Of a stretch of 64,000 bases of DNA, positions 36,244 through 47,290 are shown piece after piece. Position numbers and translations under genes: made by a program. The notes beneath the pieces were generated by a model. The model ran no database searches and was not told the origin of the DNA. It saw only the letters and a program-made list of their open reading frames with translations. Source of the DNA: Metellina segmentata (lineage: Eukaryota; Arthropoda; Arachnida; Araneae; Tetragnathidae); NCBI GenBank assembly GCA_947359465.1, contig OX375873.1, positions 75,394,278 through 75,458,277 on the forward strand, given 5' to 3'. Positions within the stretch are counted from its first letter, which is position 1. Each line of letters begins with the position of its first letter.

Positions 36244-38422
36244 AAGCGATCAGCGCATTAAGCTTGTTAGAAATTCTTTTGTTTCTGTGAAAACAAATAA
36301 GTACGTTAAGAATTCTCAGTTTAAATCATCTTCAGTTCCCACTGCTACTGAATTGTTTAACGCTGATAAAAAAGTACATAATGAAAATACGGAAAAAATT
36401 AAGAAGTTGGATCAATGCATTTTTTGCAATCGATCACATTTATCCGAAAATTGCAACGAAATTGTTGATATGACTTTGGATACTAAAAAGAATATAGTTA
36501 AAACCAAAAATGCATGCTTTGTTTGCTTAAAAAGAGGACATCGAGCAAATACCTGTAGATCTAAACATAAGTGTATTATTTGTCAGAACCGACATTTTGC
36601 AGTTTTATGTCCTGATTTACCTTTTTCAAAGGCACAGGTGCAAACTGATGAAATCAAAACTAGTACGTTAAATAACCAAATAAGCTTTTCAAGTGTGTTA
36701 TTGCAAACACTGGTAGTACGATTAGATGGAATAATTAATCCAGGTGAATTAGTTACGAAGAGACTAGTTTTGGCTATAGCCCATCAGGTTTTTGATACAA
36801 TAGGTTTTACAGCACCTGTAATGCTAATACCTAAACTGATTTTGCAGGAAACCTGGAATCTAAAACTTAAGTGGGATGATGTACTTCCAGATAACCTTTT
36901 GAAAAAGTTTGAATCGTGGTATAAACAACTTCATTTGTTTTCCGAAGTGCAGATACCCAGATGGTTTAATCTTAGATCAGCTAGTGATTGTATTAGCTTG
37001 CACCTCTTTTGTGATGCCAGTCAAGTGGCATATGCTACATGTGTCTATATACGGGTTGAGCACAATGACAGTATTTTTGTTAACTTGATACATGCAAGAA
37101 GTAGAGTAGCACCATTGAAACTTATGACGATTCCTCGTCTTGAAATTCTTGCTTGTTGTATTGGGGCTAGACTTTTGTCATCTGTTTTGAAAGATTTGGA
37201 TCTGGCTCATTTAAGTATTTACTGCTGGACTGATTCATCCACCGCATTATGTTGGATACGCAATAACCAAAATTGGGGCATTTTTGTACATAACCGCGTG
37301 AAAGAAATAAGATTCGTGACTTCTCCCACGCAGTGGCATCACGTCCCAGGAGCATTAAATCCTGCGGATGTTGCTTCTAGAGGGTGTTCTGCTGCACAAT
37401 TGATTCATAGGCATTGGTGGGAGGGGCCAGAGTGGTTGTATGAAGGTAAGGAACATTGGCCAAATTTGGAGGAAAGCCCAAACGAGGATTTGGTTAATTC
37501 CGAGAGACGAAAAACAATTATAACGGCTCTCATTAAAACTCCAGAAACTTCTGATTGGTATTATAGGTATTTTTCGTCATACCAAAAAATTGTACGTATG
37601 ATTGGATGGATTCTTCGTTTCATCAACAATTCTAAGAAAATTAGTAGTGTTAAAACATGTGATCTTTCATATTCGGAAATTGAAAAAGCTGAACGAACTC
37701 TTATGGTTTTAATTCAGAGAGAAGTTTTCAATGGGCACTCTGATCATAGAATACGCGGGTTGAGACCAGTTATCGATGAATATGGTATTTTACGAGTAAA
37801 ATCTATGGTTGTTTATCGACATGATGTAGATAACTTTAGGTACCCAATTATTTTGCCTTCAGGTCACCTTATTGTTAAATTGTTAATTTCTTGGAAACGC
37901 AGGGAATTTCTACATGCAGGGGTATCTCTATTAATGACAAAATTGAGAGAGGATTATTGGATTTTAAAGGCTAGAAAAACCATACGTTCTGTAATTATTC
38001 GTTGCGTTCGATGTAAACGATTCGGTGCAAAGAAGACGGAATCGATTCCTGTATCATTACCCGAGGATCGAGTGAAAGATGCAGCTATTTTTCAAATAAT
38101 AGGGATTGATCTAGCCGGCCCTCTTTATCTTAAGGGAGGTCAAAAAGCGTGGATTGTACTTTACACATGTGCCGTGTACCGTGCAGTACATTTGGAGTGT
38201 GTGACATCATTGTCGACTGAGGCCTTCTTGCAGACCCTCCGACGCTTCATAGCTAGAAGGGGTAGGCCATCCGTAATCTATTCAGACATTTTGTGGGTAC
38301 AAACAAAGCCTTATCCAGAGTTGATTGGAAGGGTATTTCTGCTAAAGTCGCTGTCCAGAAAATACGATGGAGATTCAATCCCACTTCCGCCGCATGGTGG
38401 GGCGGATGGTGGGAGAGATTAA
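36230..38422 (+). pseudogene. pol: BEL/Pao pol remnant: zinc knuckles, A17 region, RNase H, integrase N-terminal half
   Basis: 730 codons. Residues 63-127 carry CCHC-like knuckles (CIFCNRSHLSENC; CFVCLKRGHRANTC; CIICQNRHFAVLC). Near residues 155-166 is the start of the protease region (VLLQTLVVRLDG), but by about residue 175 the sequence has jumped to the Peptidase_A17-type block VTKRLVLAIAHQVFDTIGF. Hence the protease D-S/T-G motif and the whole reverse transcriptase are gone, with the frame kept. RNase H follows with FCDAS (D262), E305, TDSS (D335) and NPADVASRG (D380). The integrase zinc region is at 555-595 (HAG, CVRCKR), but the residue where the first zinc His is expected reads Arg. The catalytic core has D628 (IGIDLAG) and D686 (IYSD). 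The frame is lost just after D686, and the last 40 residues are out of frame. Confidence 0.88.
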
Positions 38423-39039
38423 TTCAAATGGTTAAGCGAATGTTAAGGAAAGTTCTAGGCAGAGCCTCTTTATCTTACGAAGAACTTAACACTTTACTAT
38501 GCGACTGTGAGCAAATAATCAATGCAAGACCGTTAACGTACGTTACGGAAGACGTTGATGATCTAGCACCCTTGTCACCCTCTATGTTCCTCCAAGAGTT
38601 GGGATCATCAAATGTACCTGATATTGATGCTATAGATCATAGCGAGTTAAATAAAAGGTCACGATATCGACAAAAATTGCGTGATGTTCTACGACAACGT
38701 TTTCGTATTGAATACTTGGGACAGTTACGCCAGCAAACCACTCGCCTTAGGAGAAACAAACCTCTGACTCAAGGTGATGTAGTTCTTCTCGAGAATGAAA
38801 ACAAGAAAAGAACTCTTTGGTCCTTGGCTCGAGTTAAGGAACTGATTCCAGGAAAAGATGGTCATCCGCGTGTCGCCCGCATAACAACAGAAGGCGGAGA
38901 ACTGATGAGACCAATCCAGAGACTGTACAATTTGGAAGTTCAAGAACCATTCCGTCCGGAAGACTCCGACGGGAACAAAGCCGTTCGTACTAGAGCAGGA
39001 AGAAAGGTGGTTGCTCCTGAACGTTTGACATTTGCCTAG
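38293..39039 (+). pseudogene. pol: BEL/Pao integrase C-terminal half and DUF5641 domain, separated by a frameshift
   Basis: 248 codons in the frame +2 relative to the preceding one. It supplies the integrase glutamate (GGWWERL) and, at residues about 160-215, the DUF5641 block with GDVVLLENENKKRT and GGELMRPIQRLYNLEV. Stop TAG at 39037. It has no start of its own: the GTG at 38293 merely follows a small deletion, about ten bases judged by the spacing in relatives, right after the second catalytic aspartate. The region 39040-39162 after it is non-coding. Confidence 0.87.
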
Positions 39040-39162
39040 ACAGAAGTCTATCTTTTGAATTTAATGTGTAATCATGGTGTTTTAAGTGTTGATCCTGTTT
39101 TTACATTTATAGTTCTATTAATTAATATTATGTTTTTTGAGTATCGTTTCAGAAAACTACTC

Positions 39163-39173
39163 AAAGGTGGGAG
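39163..39173 (+). promoter_or_regulatory. Polypurine tract
   Basis: AAAGGTGGGAG ends two bases before the 3' LTR, the position where plus-strand DNA synthesis is primed in LTR elements. One T interrupts it. Confidence 0.7.
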
Positions 39174-39175
39174 TA

Positions 39176-39453
39176 TGTTGAATATGCAAAGCAGTCTTGA
39201 ACAGCAATTACGTGTTGGTTCAAAAAGAAGCGCATGCGCCAATTTTGTATTTAATGTCTGGTACTTCCGAATTTCTGCAGAGCTCTCAAATTGAGAACTA
39301 AATATTGTACGCGGTGGCGATTACGTTATGCTTTCTCTCGCCGGCCGACTGTATCTAATTTCCCTCGTTATGTTTCTGATAATAAACGTTAGATTTGTTT
39401 TATCCTCAGCGTTTTATTTCTACCCCGGACATCTTAATTGAGAAGATTCAACA
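39176..39453 (+). repeat. 3' LTR of the BEL/Pao element
   Basis: 278 bp, same start TGTTGAATATGC and end AAGATTCAACA as the 5' LTR. It is followed by the duplicated target ATTAT. Confidence 0.95.
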
Positions 39454-39590
39454 ATTATCTATATAATACTAATTATCTTTCTATTGTTATCAATAAAATA
39501 CTAATTATATATCTATTATTTTATCTTGGAATACTAATTATCTATCAATTATTTTATCTTGGAATACTAATATCTATCTATTAAGAGTAG
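39454..39590. repeat. AT-rich minisatellite, right part
   Basis: Four more units of the 33-bp array, with TATCTTGGAATACTAATTAT variants. This side was separated from 34556-34981 by the BEL/Pao insertion. Confidence 0.8.
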
Positions 39591-39697
39591 TATTTATGCA
39601 ATGCTTATTGTTTGGATGCGTCAATCGATCCCGTTCTGTGCTTGATGAGAAAATAGACTAGAACTCAGGATTAACAAGTAACATGTTTATTTACAAG

Positions 39698-39845
39698 CTA
39701 CCGAGGCTAGCACGGCGTTGCCAGTGATATTTTATTTCATGTCCTTACTGATACTGAAAACAATAAAAAGAAAAAACAATAATTTTAAGAATGAGTCTCA
39801 CCTCCACCCGACATGACACGAGCATGTCACCTGAAGTATCGATCT
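39698..39845 (-). mobile_element. 3' fragment of a Helitron related to 62504-62942
   Basis: Reverse-strand reading gives GTCGGGTGGAGGTGAGACTC, a TTGTTTTTTCTTTTTATTG block and CACTGGCAACGCCGTGCTAG, matching the last 130 bases of the element at 62504-62942. The 3' end reads GTAG rather than CTAG. The 5' part is absent, and the sequence continues into an unrelated coding remnant. Confidence 0.6.
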
Positions 39846-39867
39846 GGTGTAAAATTTAAAAAAAAGG

Positions 39868-41270
39868 GCAAATGAGATCCACATTTTTGCTCTGTCTCAC
39901 TCCTGCAATCCACGAAATGAGGATCGTTTATGAGCAGTCTAATTTGAGGACCATCAAACATTCCAGCTTTAAGTTTTCCTGTAAATATTCGAGACAGTTT
40001 TTGCCCTATATATGCAAAGCATGTATCCTGCTATGCATCCTGATCAAAAGCTTTCATGAACTTTCTCATTAATCCTAGCTTTATAAGCAGTGGAAGCTAG
40101 ATAATTCTTTCTAGTCCGTTTAAGGGTTCACGAATGACAATTCTTTTTCCAACAACCATATTCGCACTCGTAGGCCACTCTTTTCTTATTCAGTGGTATT
40201 GTTTGGCTCTGCTATCCCATAGGAACAAGAAGCGGGAATATTTCGTGTAGCCCCCCCCCCCCGCCCCCGCCGCTGACCAAGGAGAAAGTTAAACATTTTT
40301 AAGTCCACATATATTACCCATTGATGTTCGTGAAACTTAATCTTCTTCATAACCAAAGTTATGGTATCATATTCTTCTTACATTTTAGTTGAGTGAGCAA
40401 TGGGTATTGACCCGTATTCGTAACCATTGTGTAAAAGTACACACTTTAATTTCCGCATAGAGTTGTCAATAAACAGTCACCAATGAATTGGGGAAATATT
40501 CAGGAAGACCCATTTTTATAAGAAGTCCTATAACATCTTCACAATACACAAGATCGCTTTCGTGCGGGAAGAAAGATAGAAAATCATTTTCCCTAGTACG
40601 ATAGAATGTAATTTTTGTTCCGCTATCAGGGATATTCATATGATTTTATCTAGAAGCAAGTACTTCAGATGCTTCTTTGCAGAGTCTCAGATCCTTTATC
40701 AGGTCACTTAACTCGTTTTGATTGAAACGTTGAGGACTTGATGATGCCCCTTCATAATCACTATCACTTCTCAGTCCGTATCACAAGGAACATCATAAAT
40801 ATAAAATTCATCCTCAGAGATCTCTGGAAGCTGATGGAAAGATGGAATAGGAATTTTGTCTGAGTGAGGAACAGGCCATCTTGTAAAGACTAAGTCAGGA
40901 TATGTCCACTTGCTGCGGTTATTTTGGTTTATGACGATTATATTCACAATACAAAAATAACAGTCATCGAGGTAGTTTATGGGTTCCCTCCAAACCATTG
41001 GGACATCAAATTTTAAACTCCTTCTCTTTCCATTAGTCCCCTGTTGTAGGTGTTCAAAGTAAATTTTACACACAATATGTGGAGCCCAAACTTTATCTTG
41101 GTCACTAAACCTAACGTCAAAGTATCCAAGGTAAGTTCTTTCAACGAAATCATAAATGGCTTTTCTGTTCTCTTTTGGAGTGTACTCACCGCATATGCAT
41201 CAAAAGACATGAAAATGATTAAAACAACTTTTTCGACTGGATGATATTCTACCTTTTCTGTAATCACCAA
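39868..41270 (-). pseudogene. Decayed coding sequence of an unnamed protein family
   Basis: Minus-strand frames can be followed for about 1.4 kb with many shifts and stops. From the 5' side: DQDKVWAPHIVCK, then FEHLQQGTNGKRRSLKFDVP, WREPINYLDDCYFC and VPHSDKIPIPSFHQLPEISE, all before the stop at 40771. After it come EGASSSPQRFNQNELSDLIR, TKITFYRTRENDFLSFF, LVYCEDVIGLL, and near 39980 KLKAGMFDGPQIRLLINDPH. The Cys pairs (HIVC, CYFC) could bind metal. I recall similar uncharacterised proteins in arthropod and other invertebrate genomes, often in many copies, but cannot name the family or say whether it is a transposon product. It is clearly dead here. Its C-terminal end abuts a Helitron fragment. 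Confidence 0.6.
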
Positions 41271-41463
41271 AGCAAATAACTTTATGTTATGTTAGATGTA
41301 AACACTTGGTTAGGTCAACAAATGTGGCTTCATATAATCAGCTGGTAGCGGTACAGAGAAGAAGAAAGATAAAAGCAAGAACTAATCCATATAAAAAATT
41401 TAAGTTAACCACTACTCAATGAGTTGTATAACTAATATTTGGTAATGTAGTGTAACATCATGA

Positions 41464-41625
41464 AAGAATACGAACGTAAGGAATGTCCTTTCTAAGAATA
41501 AAAACACAAAGAATGTTCTTTCTAAGAATAGGAACGCAAGGAATGTTCTTCTAAGAATAGGAACGCAAGGAATGTTCTTTCTAAGAATAGGAACGCAAAG
41601 AATGTTCTTTCTAAGAATAGGGAAT
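41464..41625. repeat. 30-bp tandem repeat, about five units
   Basis: AAGAATAGGAACGCAAGGAA followed by TGTTCTTTCT repeats at 41464, 41494, 41524, 41553, 41583 and 41613; one unit is 29 bases. Confidence 0.92.
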
Positions 41626-44206
41626 GTTTACCAAAGGAAAGGAAAAGATTGGTCCCTGAATGGGGTCACCAACGCTGAATCTAAAAAAGAAGAGCTGACA
41701 GAGAAAAACTGTTTTCATATCTGAAAGCAACTCACCAAATATAGTTAAAAAATTCATGGCACTAAACAAAAAAAAATTTTAGGGCTGTGTTATCTATCTA
41801 TTAGTATCTAAGGAATACTAACTATGTTATTCCAACAATTGTAATAAATGTATGTCTCAAATTGAAATGTTATGAATAATATTTAACCAGTGTCATTTCT
41901 TTCCCCTTTCAATTCGTATAAGTATTCGACTTCTTCACTCAGAACCCCAATGCAATCTCATAAATTGTATCCAAACGGATGAAAGACACTCAATAATATC
42001 CAATACTCCTTGGCATACGTATCTTTCAATAATGCCTCAGATATATCGAAATTCTGTGCGTCTGAAGTGTTGAAAAAACAATGGAAATTGATAGAGCCAT
42101 TTACGGTCGTTGATACTCAGATATGATGGAACGAAAATAAAAAATAAGGGATTCACGAAATGAGAAATACTTTGAGGTATAAATACTAGTGAGCAAATAT
42201 GCGAAAAGGGAAAAAATGAAAAGTAAGTTATCAATGTGATAAATATTACTTTCAGTTTTTCGTAAAACATACACTTAACTAACTAAATATAATAAAAGAT
42301 GTCTTCTAACATACGAAGTTTCCTTATTATGAAATTCGTGTATTTAAATAAAATAAAAAGGGAAAGAAATATACCTAGAATATATAGATCCCAGATCTTT
42401 TTAGTTTTATATCGATTATTTACACATACTTTCACTACATTCCAATACATATTTAAAGGGAAACAACGCTTAATACACACCTCGATCTAAAAACATTTAC
42501 TGGTAAACAGAAAAAAAGCAGAACTGTTGTCACATTTATTTTTATTATGTGATGTAAGTTTATGAAGTCACGCATTATTATGCTGAGAAAATATGGAAGT
42601 ACTAAGGCCGAAACTAGTTCGTGATGTATTGATATATTGTCGCAATTCCACAATGTGGCATTATGACAATGTGTACCAAAGTGTTGAAGCTAATTGCACG
42701 TCAAACCATGACTCTTCGTTGACGTGCTATGCTATATGCTATGCCAATTAGAGGTAGCGCTATCAGTTTGGTGACCACGTTGTCTCCAGTCTCAATCGAT
42801 CGGCCATCACCAGATCTCAAACAAATACAAGGCTTATCGCTGAATAAGGCATTGTGTTCCATTCGTCATACAAGATGCTAGTATGAACCCACTGCAATAC
42901 TTTATGATATTTGAATTAGGATTAATGAGGAGGAGTTTTTACAAAGAGTACAAAATGAATAATGGGTTATTTCGGAAACATCCGTCTGCCTCTCCCCAGT
43001 TGTAAAGAGTCCTTAAGAAATTGAAAAACCAAAATATTTTAAACAACACTCAAAGGCTGAAGTTAGAGACGCCTCTAGCAAGGTGAGGAAATATGGCAAA
43101 ATTGGCTATGTACTATGTTTTGGCTTAGAAGGCACTATACTCGCATGGGTAATATATGCGGCTATCGTCAGACATAGTTATTTCTTTGGCAAATCACTGC
43201 TATCACTTCCGGCATTGAACGTTGAATTCAGAGCACCAATTCAAATTAAGGACATCACATAAGAAAGCACTCATGGACCTAATAACTAAATAAACAGAAC
43301 ATATAGCAATTCCATGTTATTTTGGCCGATCTCTTGGTTTGAAGATATGTCACGTGCTTGTGGTAAAAAGAACGAGTCATAAATTGATATAAATTATTGA
43401 TTGGTTAAAGTGATTATCCAGCGTCATTAAATACACTCGCCATCGGTTCAATAGCAAATCGGCCCAAGACTATTCGTAATCCCATGTGACTTTTCCTTCT
43501 GAGATCTTATGAAAGGGACCCCCCACATGATGTCCCGATTTCATTAGAAGCTCGATGGAAGTACACTGCTTACATTCCAAGTCCGTCATCAAACATTTTA
43601 TATTTTTTTATTCCACCTTTCTTTTATATCACCATACCGCTACGATCATAACCTGGGTCTGCTACCCAGTTGGTCCCGGTTTGAAAGTGCTTAAATGTTG
43701 TGGATTGTCTATAGTACATATTCTGATTGGACTAACTGTAGCTGATCCATCAGGAGCTCTGTCATAAATAGTCGATAGCTTTCCCAGGTAGTCCCATTTA
43801 CCATATTGAAATAATATTCGTTCGAATCCAGGTGACAAGCGTAAACTTATAAGAACCACACCATATTCAGGCAAGGGAATGGGCTGTCCTTTGACGATTT
43901 TAAAATTTAATACAGTGATGCAGAGTGTATGTTTTGAGGGTGTTGCTGTTGTGTAGAGACACTTCTCGACTGACATTCCTTCATTAAAGAATCTAATGTT
44001 GGTTACCCTTTCCTGTCCACTTATTCTGAGGTGTGGAAAGACCGGATGGCATTTTGAAAGACGATGTATTAGGTCTATTGTTTTGAAGATGCTGGAAGCC
44101 CATAATTACCAGATTCAATAGGAATAGAATGTTATGAAATAGAAATATCACATGCATTTAATTAAATTACTTTTGTATTCGTTGAGTCGTTGTAGGTAGG
44201 TATTTT
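41626..44206. other. No gene recognised
   Basis: One stray unit of the 33-bp minisatellite (CTATCTATTAGTATCTAAGG) is at about 41790-41825. The frames at 42037-42270, 42283-42480 and 43555-43976 show no domain. Otherwise no feature is seen. Confidence 0.45.
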
Positions 44207-44488
44207 AATAAACGTTACACTGGAGCAACACAATGGAGTATTGGCGACTGCACGGGTTCAATCCCAAAGGGAAAAGTCCTAAGACAACACCACGTAAATT
44301 TGAACCACGGTCAGACGACGATTTCACACCTAAGCTAGCACCCCACTCACAAAAATTCCACACCATGCGAACCTGAGTTCATTGGTACCCACGACAAATT
44401 TAACATGCACCAGACCCTTTGTACACAGGATTCAAACTCACAACCCTCCAGTTGCTAATCCATTGCTTTACCGACCGCCGCGGCCCAT
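44207..44488 (-). repeat. tRNA-derived SINE, family 1, nearly full length
   Basis: On the minus strand the head has an A-box-like GGTCGGTAAAGCAATGG and, 25 bases on, a B-box-like GTGAGTTTGAATCCTGT, the internal RNA polymerase III promoter of tRNA-derived SINEs. The body follows with GAGTGGGGTGCTAGCTTAG, GACCGTGGTTCAAATTTACG and TTTGGGATTGAACCC, and the tail GTTGCTCCAGTGTAACG. It is the best-preserved copy in the window and defines the family. Confidence 0.75.
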
Positions 44489-45214
44489 TTGGCTCATAAA
44501 ACTTACTTTGTTTAGAATTGATTTTCGCACCTATAGACAAGCCGATCTTCTGATGATCATTATCCTTACTTCAGACTATCTACAATTTAAAATTCCACTT
44601 TTTATTCCGGAATCCAAAATTTCCAAAATCAACTAAGTGTTGCTGCTACGTGCAGTGTTGAAACCACATTGTGACGTACAGACCACCATATGTGACTTAA
44701 ATAAAGTTCTGGTAAACGTAGCTATGTGTTTACCATTACCATCGATCATATAATGAATTAGATGGAACGGGTGCGTGCAGCTTTATGTTATTTCTTCTGG
44801 TCAAGTACTTGAAGATATGCCGAGAAGTTGTAAAGAGAAGCAATAATCCTAATTCAGAACAAATCATTAATTGGCTAGTGTTAATCCATCGAGATTAAAA
44901 ACACTAGTCAGCCTATCAGCTCAAGTCAATTGGTAAGTTATTCTACGATCTTAGAACCAGAGACTCCATTCACAATCTGTCTATTTCATTAGAAAGTCGA
45001 TTGTGATTGCAAGTTTTCTATCCAGGTATCAAAAGCACTTTTAAAGCTATGATTTCATTCCAATTCAAAAATTCAAAACATATTTTACCTGATATGTCAG
45101 TGTCACGAGTATAATTAAAGAGACTGATTTCCCTCCTTTGTTTTGTTTATCTATCACTTGATTTATTATTGTGATTATTTATTTTTTATCAACTGATATA
45201 TTTCATGTTGAACC
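44489..45214. other. No gene recognised
   Basis: AT-rich sequence without identified features. Confidence 0.4.
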
Positions 45215-45570
45215 ACTTACCTTAATGTACCAAGTGATTTGCTTCACTGTAAACTAATCCTGATTAAAGTTGCAACTTGATTCTTGATTGCTAAATTTAT
45301 TCTTAACTGCAGTATGTATCAGTTACCTAAATGCACCATTCGAATTTTGCACTGGTTCATTCAGGTTTTCAACCTGATTCCTGATACCTTGAATTACACT
45401 AAACTGCAATTTACACCACTTACCTAATTTAACCGTAGACTTTTAGTTACAGTAAAATAATCCTGATAACATTGCAACTTGATTCCTGATAACTTTATTT
45501 ATTCTAAATTGCAATTTGTATCACCCAACTAAATGTACCATGCAATTCGCATTACAATAAAATAATCCTG
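45215..45570. repeat. Degenerate tandem repeat of about 102 bp
   Basis: The phrase AATCCTGAT with a following GCAACTTGATTC recurs at about 45256, 45459 and 45564, with a poorer match near 45365. CACTTACCTAA and GTACCA-type words repeat at the same interval. Units are well diverged, so the array is old. Confidence 0.7.
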
Positions 45571-46820
45571 TGGGAGAACATTACATTTTTTGGTTGACTA
45601 GTATAAAACCAAACTTCTTACTCAGAGGAGAAACGAATATTCTATTTATTTTATTTATAAAGTAATGTTTTGCTTACGTTGGGAGGGACAAATTTTTTAA
45701 TGAAACGAAAACATCGCAACGTTAAATATCAATTATCAAATCCGCTATACCGTATAAATTACGCTTTTTTAAAGGCATTCTATTCCGCTTTTACAGTGAC
45801 AAATAGTTAAATATATGCGCTAGATAGATACATATGACTAGATCATTACACGGCATAATTAAGTATAAAAAGAGATATGATACACATTCTACGTCAAATT
45901 AAACGGAAAGTTTGAATACAGCTGCCGCTGTATAAATTCTCGAACGTAATTTTTAAGTTTTCATACCAGTAAACGTTTGATAAAACTTCTAAGCGCTGCA
46001 TTAAGATTACGAGCATATTTGAGTGCCCGAGAAAATTCAAATTAAGTTACGAGTCAATATATTGCGAACATAAAGTTGCTTCATCTAAATACTCGTGACA
46101 GCCCAGTAATTGATTCCGGATAAAATAATGCCCACGAGCTATTTGCGAAAAGTGTAGCGAGTTTTTAAAGAAGTTTCAGAGCAGAAAATTGAATGATGAA
46201 TATTTCATGTACGGCCAACGCCGAATATCTCACGGAACATTTTTAAATGTATACAATATTAAATTCTTCTCCTTCGGCTTCTCATAATTATCAGAAGCGT
46301 GAGTTGCCAACGTTATTTATAATCATTGGGCGATTTAATTTGGAGGTATATTTCAAATATATCTTGTTAAAAATATGTCTTGGACTATGCCATTAGGAAA
46401 GAGTTGAGACTTGCTTCCTTCAATTACCGTGTCCTGCGATCTGTGAAGAAACTTCGAATTTCGAATCAAAGATTTAAGTAATTTGATTCCAGATGTGTAG
46501 CGATATGTCTATTCTGCCTCAATCGTAGACTAGGAACTGGAATGGAATACATTGCTATTAATTAATTTAAGAAGTAAAAGAGGGAAACCGCATCGATATG
46601 AATATGGTAAATGGGAATTAGTTTCGAAAACAGTTTTGAAAGATGCAAATAGTGTTCTTATTAATCACCACTTTATTTCATGTTTAATTTCTCTTTTAAT
46701 CTTAATACTTTGGTTAAAGTACTAACGTCTTTAAACTTTCTGTATGCGCGGTATATGTCAGATACATCAACGTGTAAGCTAAAACAGTCAGACAGTCATT
46801 GGTGATAGATACAGGGTCAT
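45571..46820. other. No gene recognised; possibly single-copy sequence
   Basis: Less repetitive than neighbouring parts. No frame of interest and no transposon end was found. Confidence 0.4.
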
Positions 46821-47290
46821 CGAAAAAAAGAACGCCAGGATTTCAAAACCGTATGACGTAGAAACTGGTAAATGTATCCACGTAATTTTTGTGAGGAAAT
46901 GTAGTGAAAGAACAAACATTTAAGTCTACTCACTAGATAGAATCACTAGCGATTTTTTACAGCATGTCAGGGGTTCGTTCAACGCAGTAAGCCCTAAGTA
47001 TGAAGTTCCCCATCTCATGGATTGGCCGGGGTGGCCCCATGCCGTGGCCTCCTCGAAGCCCAGATCTCACCCCGCTGGACTTCTTCTGAGGACACATCAA
47101 GAACGTCGTGTACAGGGGAACAGATCACGAATACGAGCCACCTAAAACGTAAGATCACATCTGCTGCTATAAAAGTAACTCCAGACATGCTTCGGAAAAC
47201 GTGGCTGGTAATTGTCTAACGTTTTAACAACAGTTGAACTACCAAAGAGCGCACTTATTGAAACATACTGAAATATTTCAAACTTGAGAC
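46821..47290 (+). pseudogene. Mariner/Tc1-type transposase remnant
   Basis: Near 47020-47080 one frame reads WPPRSPDLTPLDFF followed by a stop and GHIKNVVYR. The block PPRSPDLTPLDFF surrounds the last catalytic residue of mariner-like transposases. A shifted frame after 47140 gives KRKITSAAIKVTPDMLRKTW, which fits the C-terminal helix region. Earlier parts of the gene are not recognisable, and no inverted repeats were found. Confidence 0.65.

Larger units (their letters stand above)
34982..39453 (+). mobile_element. BEL/Pao LTR retrotransposon, internally deleted
   Basis: Two 278-bp LTRs, TG to CA, appear identical along their full length. The element is flanked by the 5-bp duplication ATTAT (34977-34981 and 39454-39458), the usual size for BEL/Pao. 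Order inside: putative primer binding site, gag, two zinc knuckles, A17-type region, RNase H, integrase, DUF5641, polypurine tract. Protease active site and reverse transcriptase are missing, and two frameshifts interrupt the single gag-pol frame normal for the group. Total 4472 bp, against roughly 6-7 kb for complete relatives. It cannot encode its own replication, yet LTR identity says the insertion is recent. Confidence 0.95.

Noticed and set aside
39055..39294. 79-codon frame running into the 3' LTR
   Set aside because: It lies after the pol stop and crosses into the LTR; no envelope-like features such as a signal peptide with a paired membrane anchor are evident.
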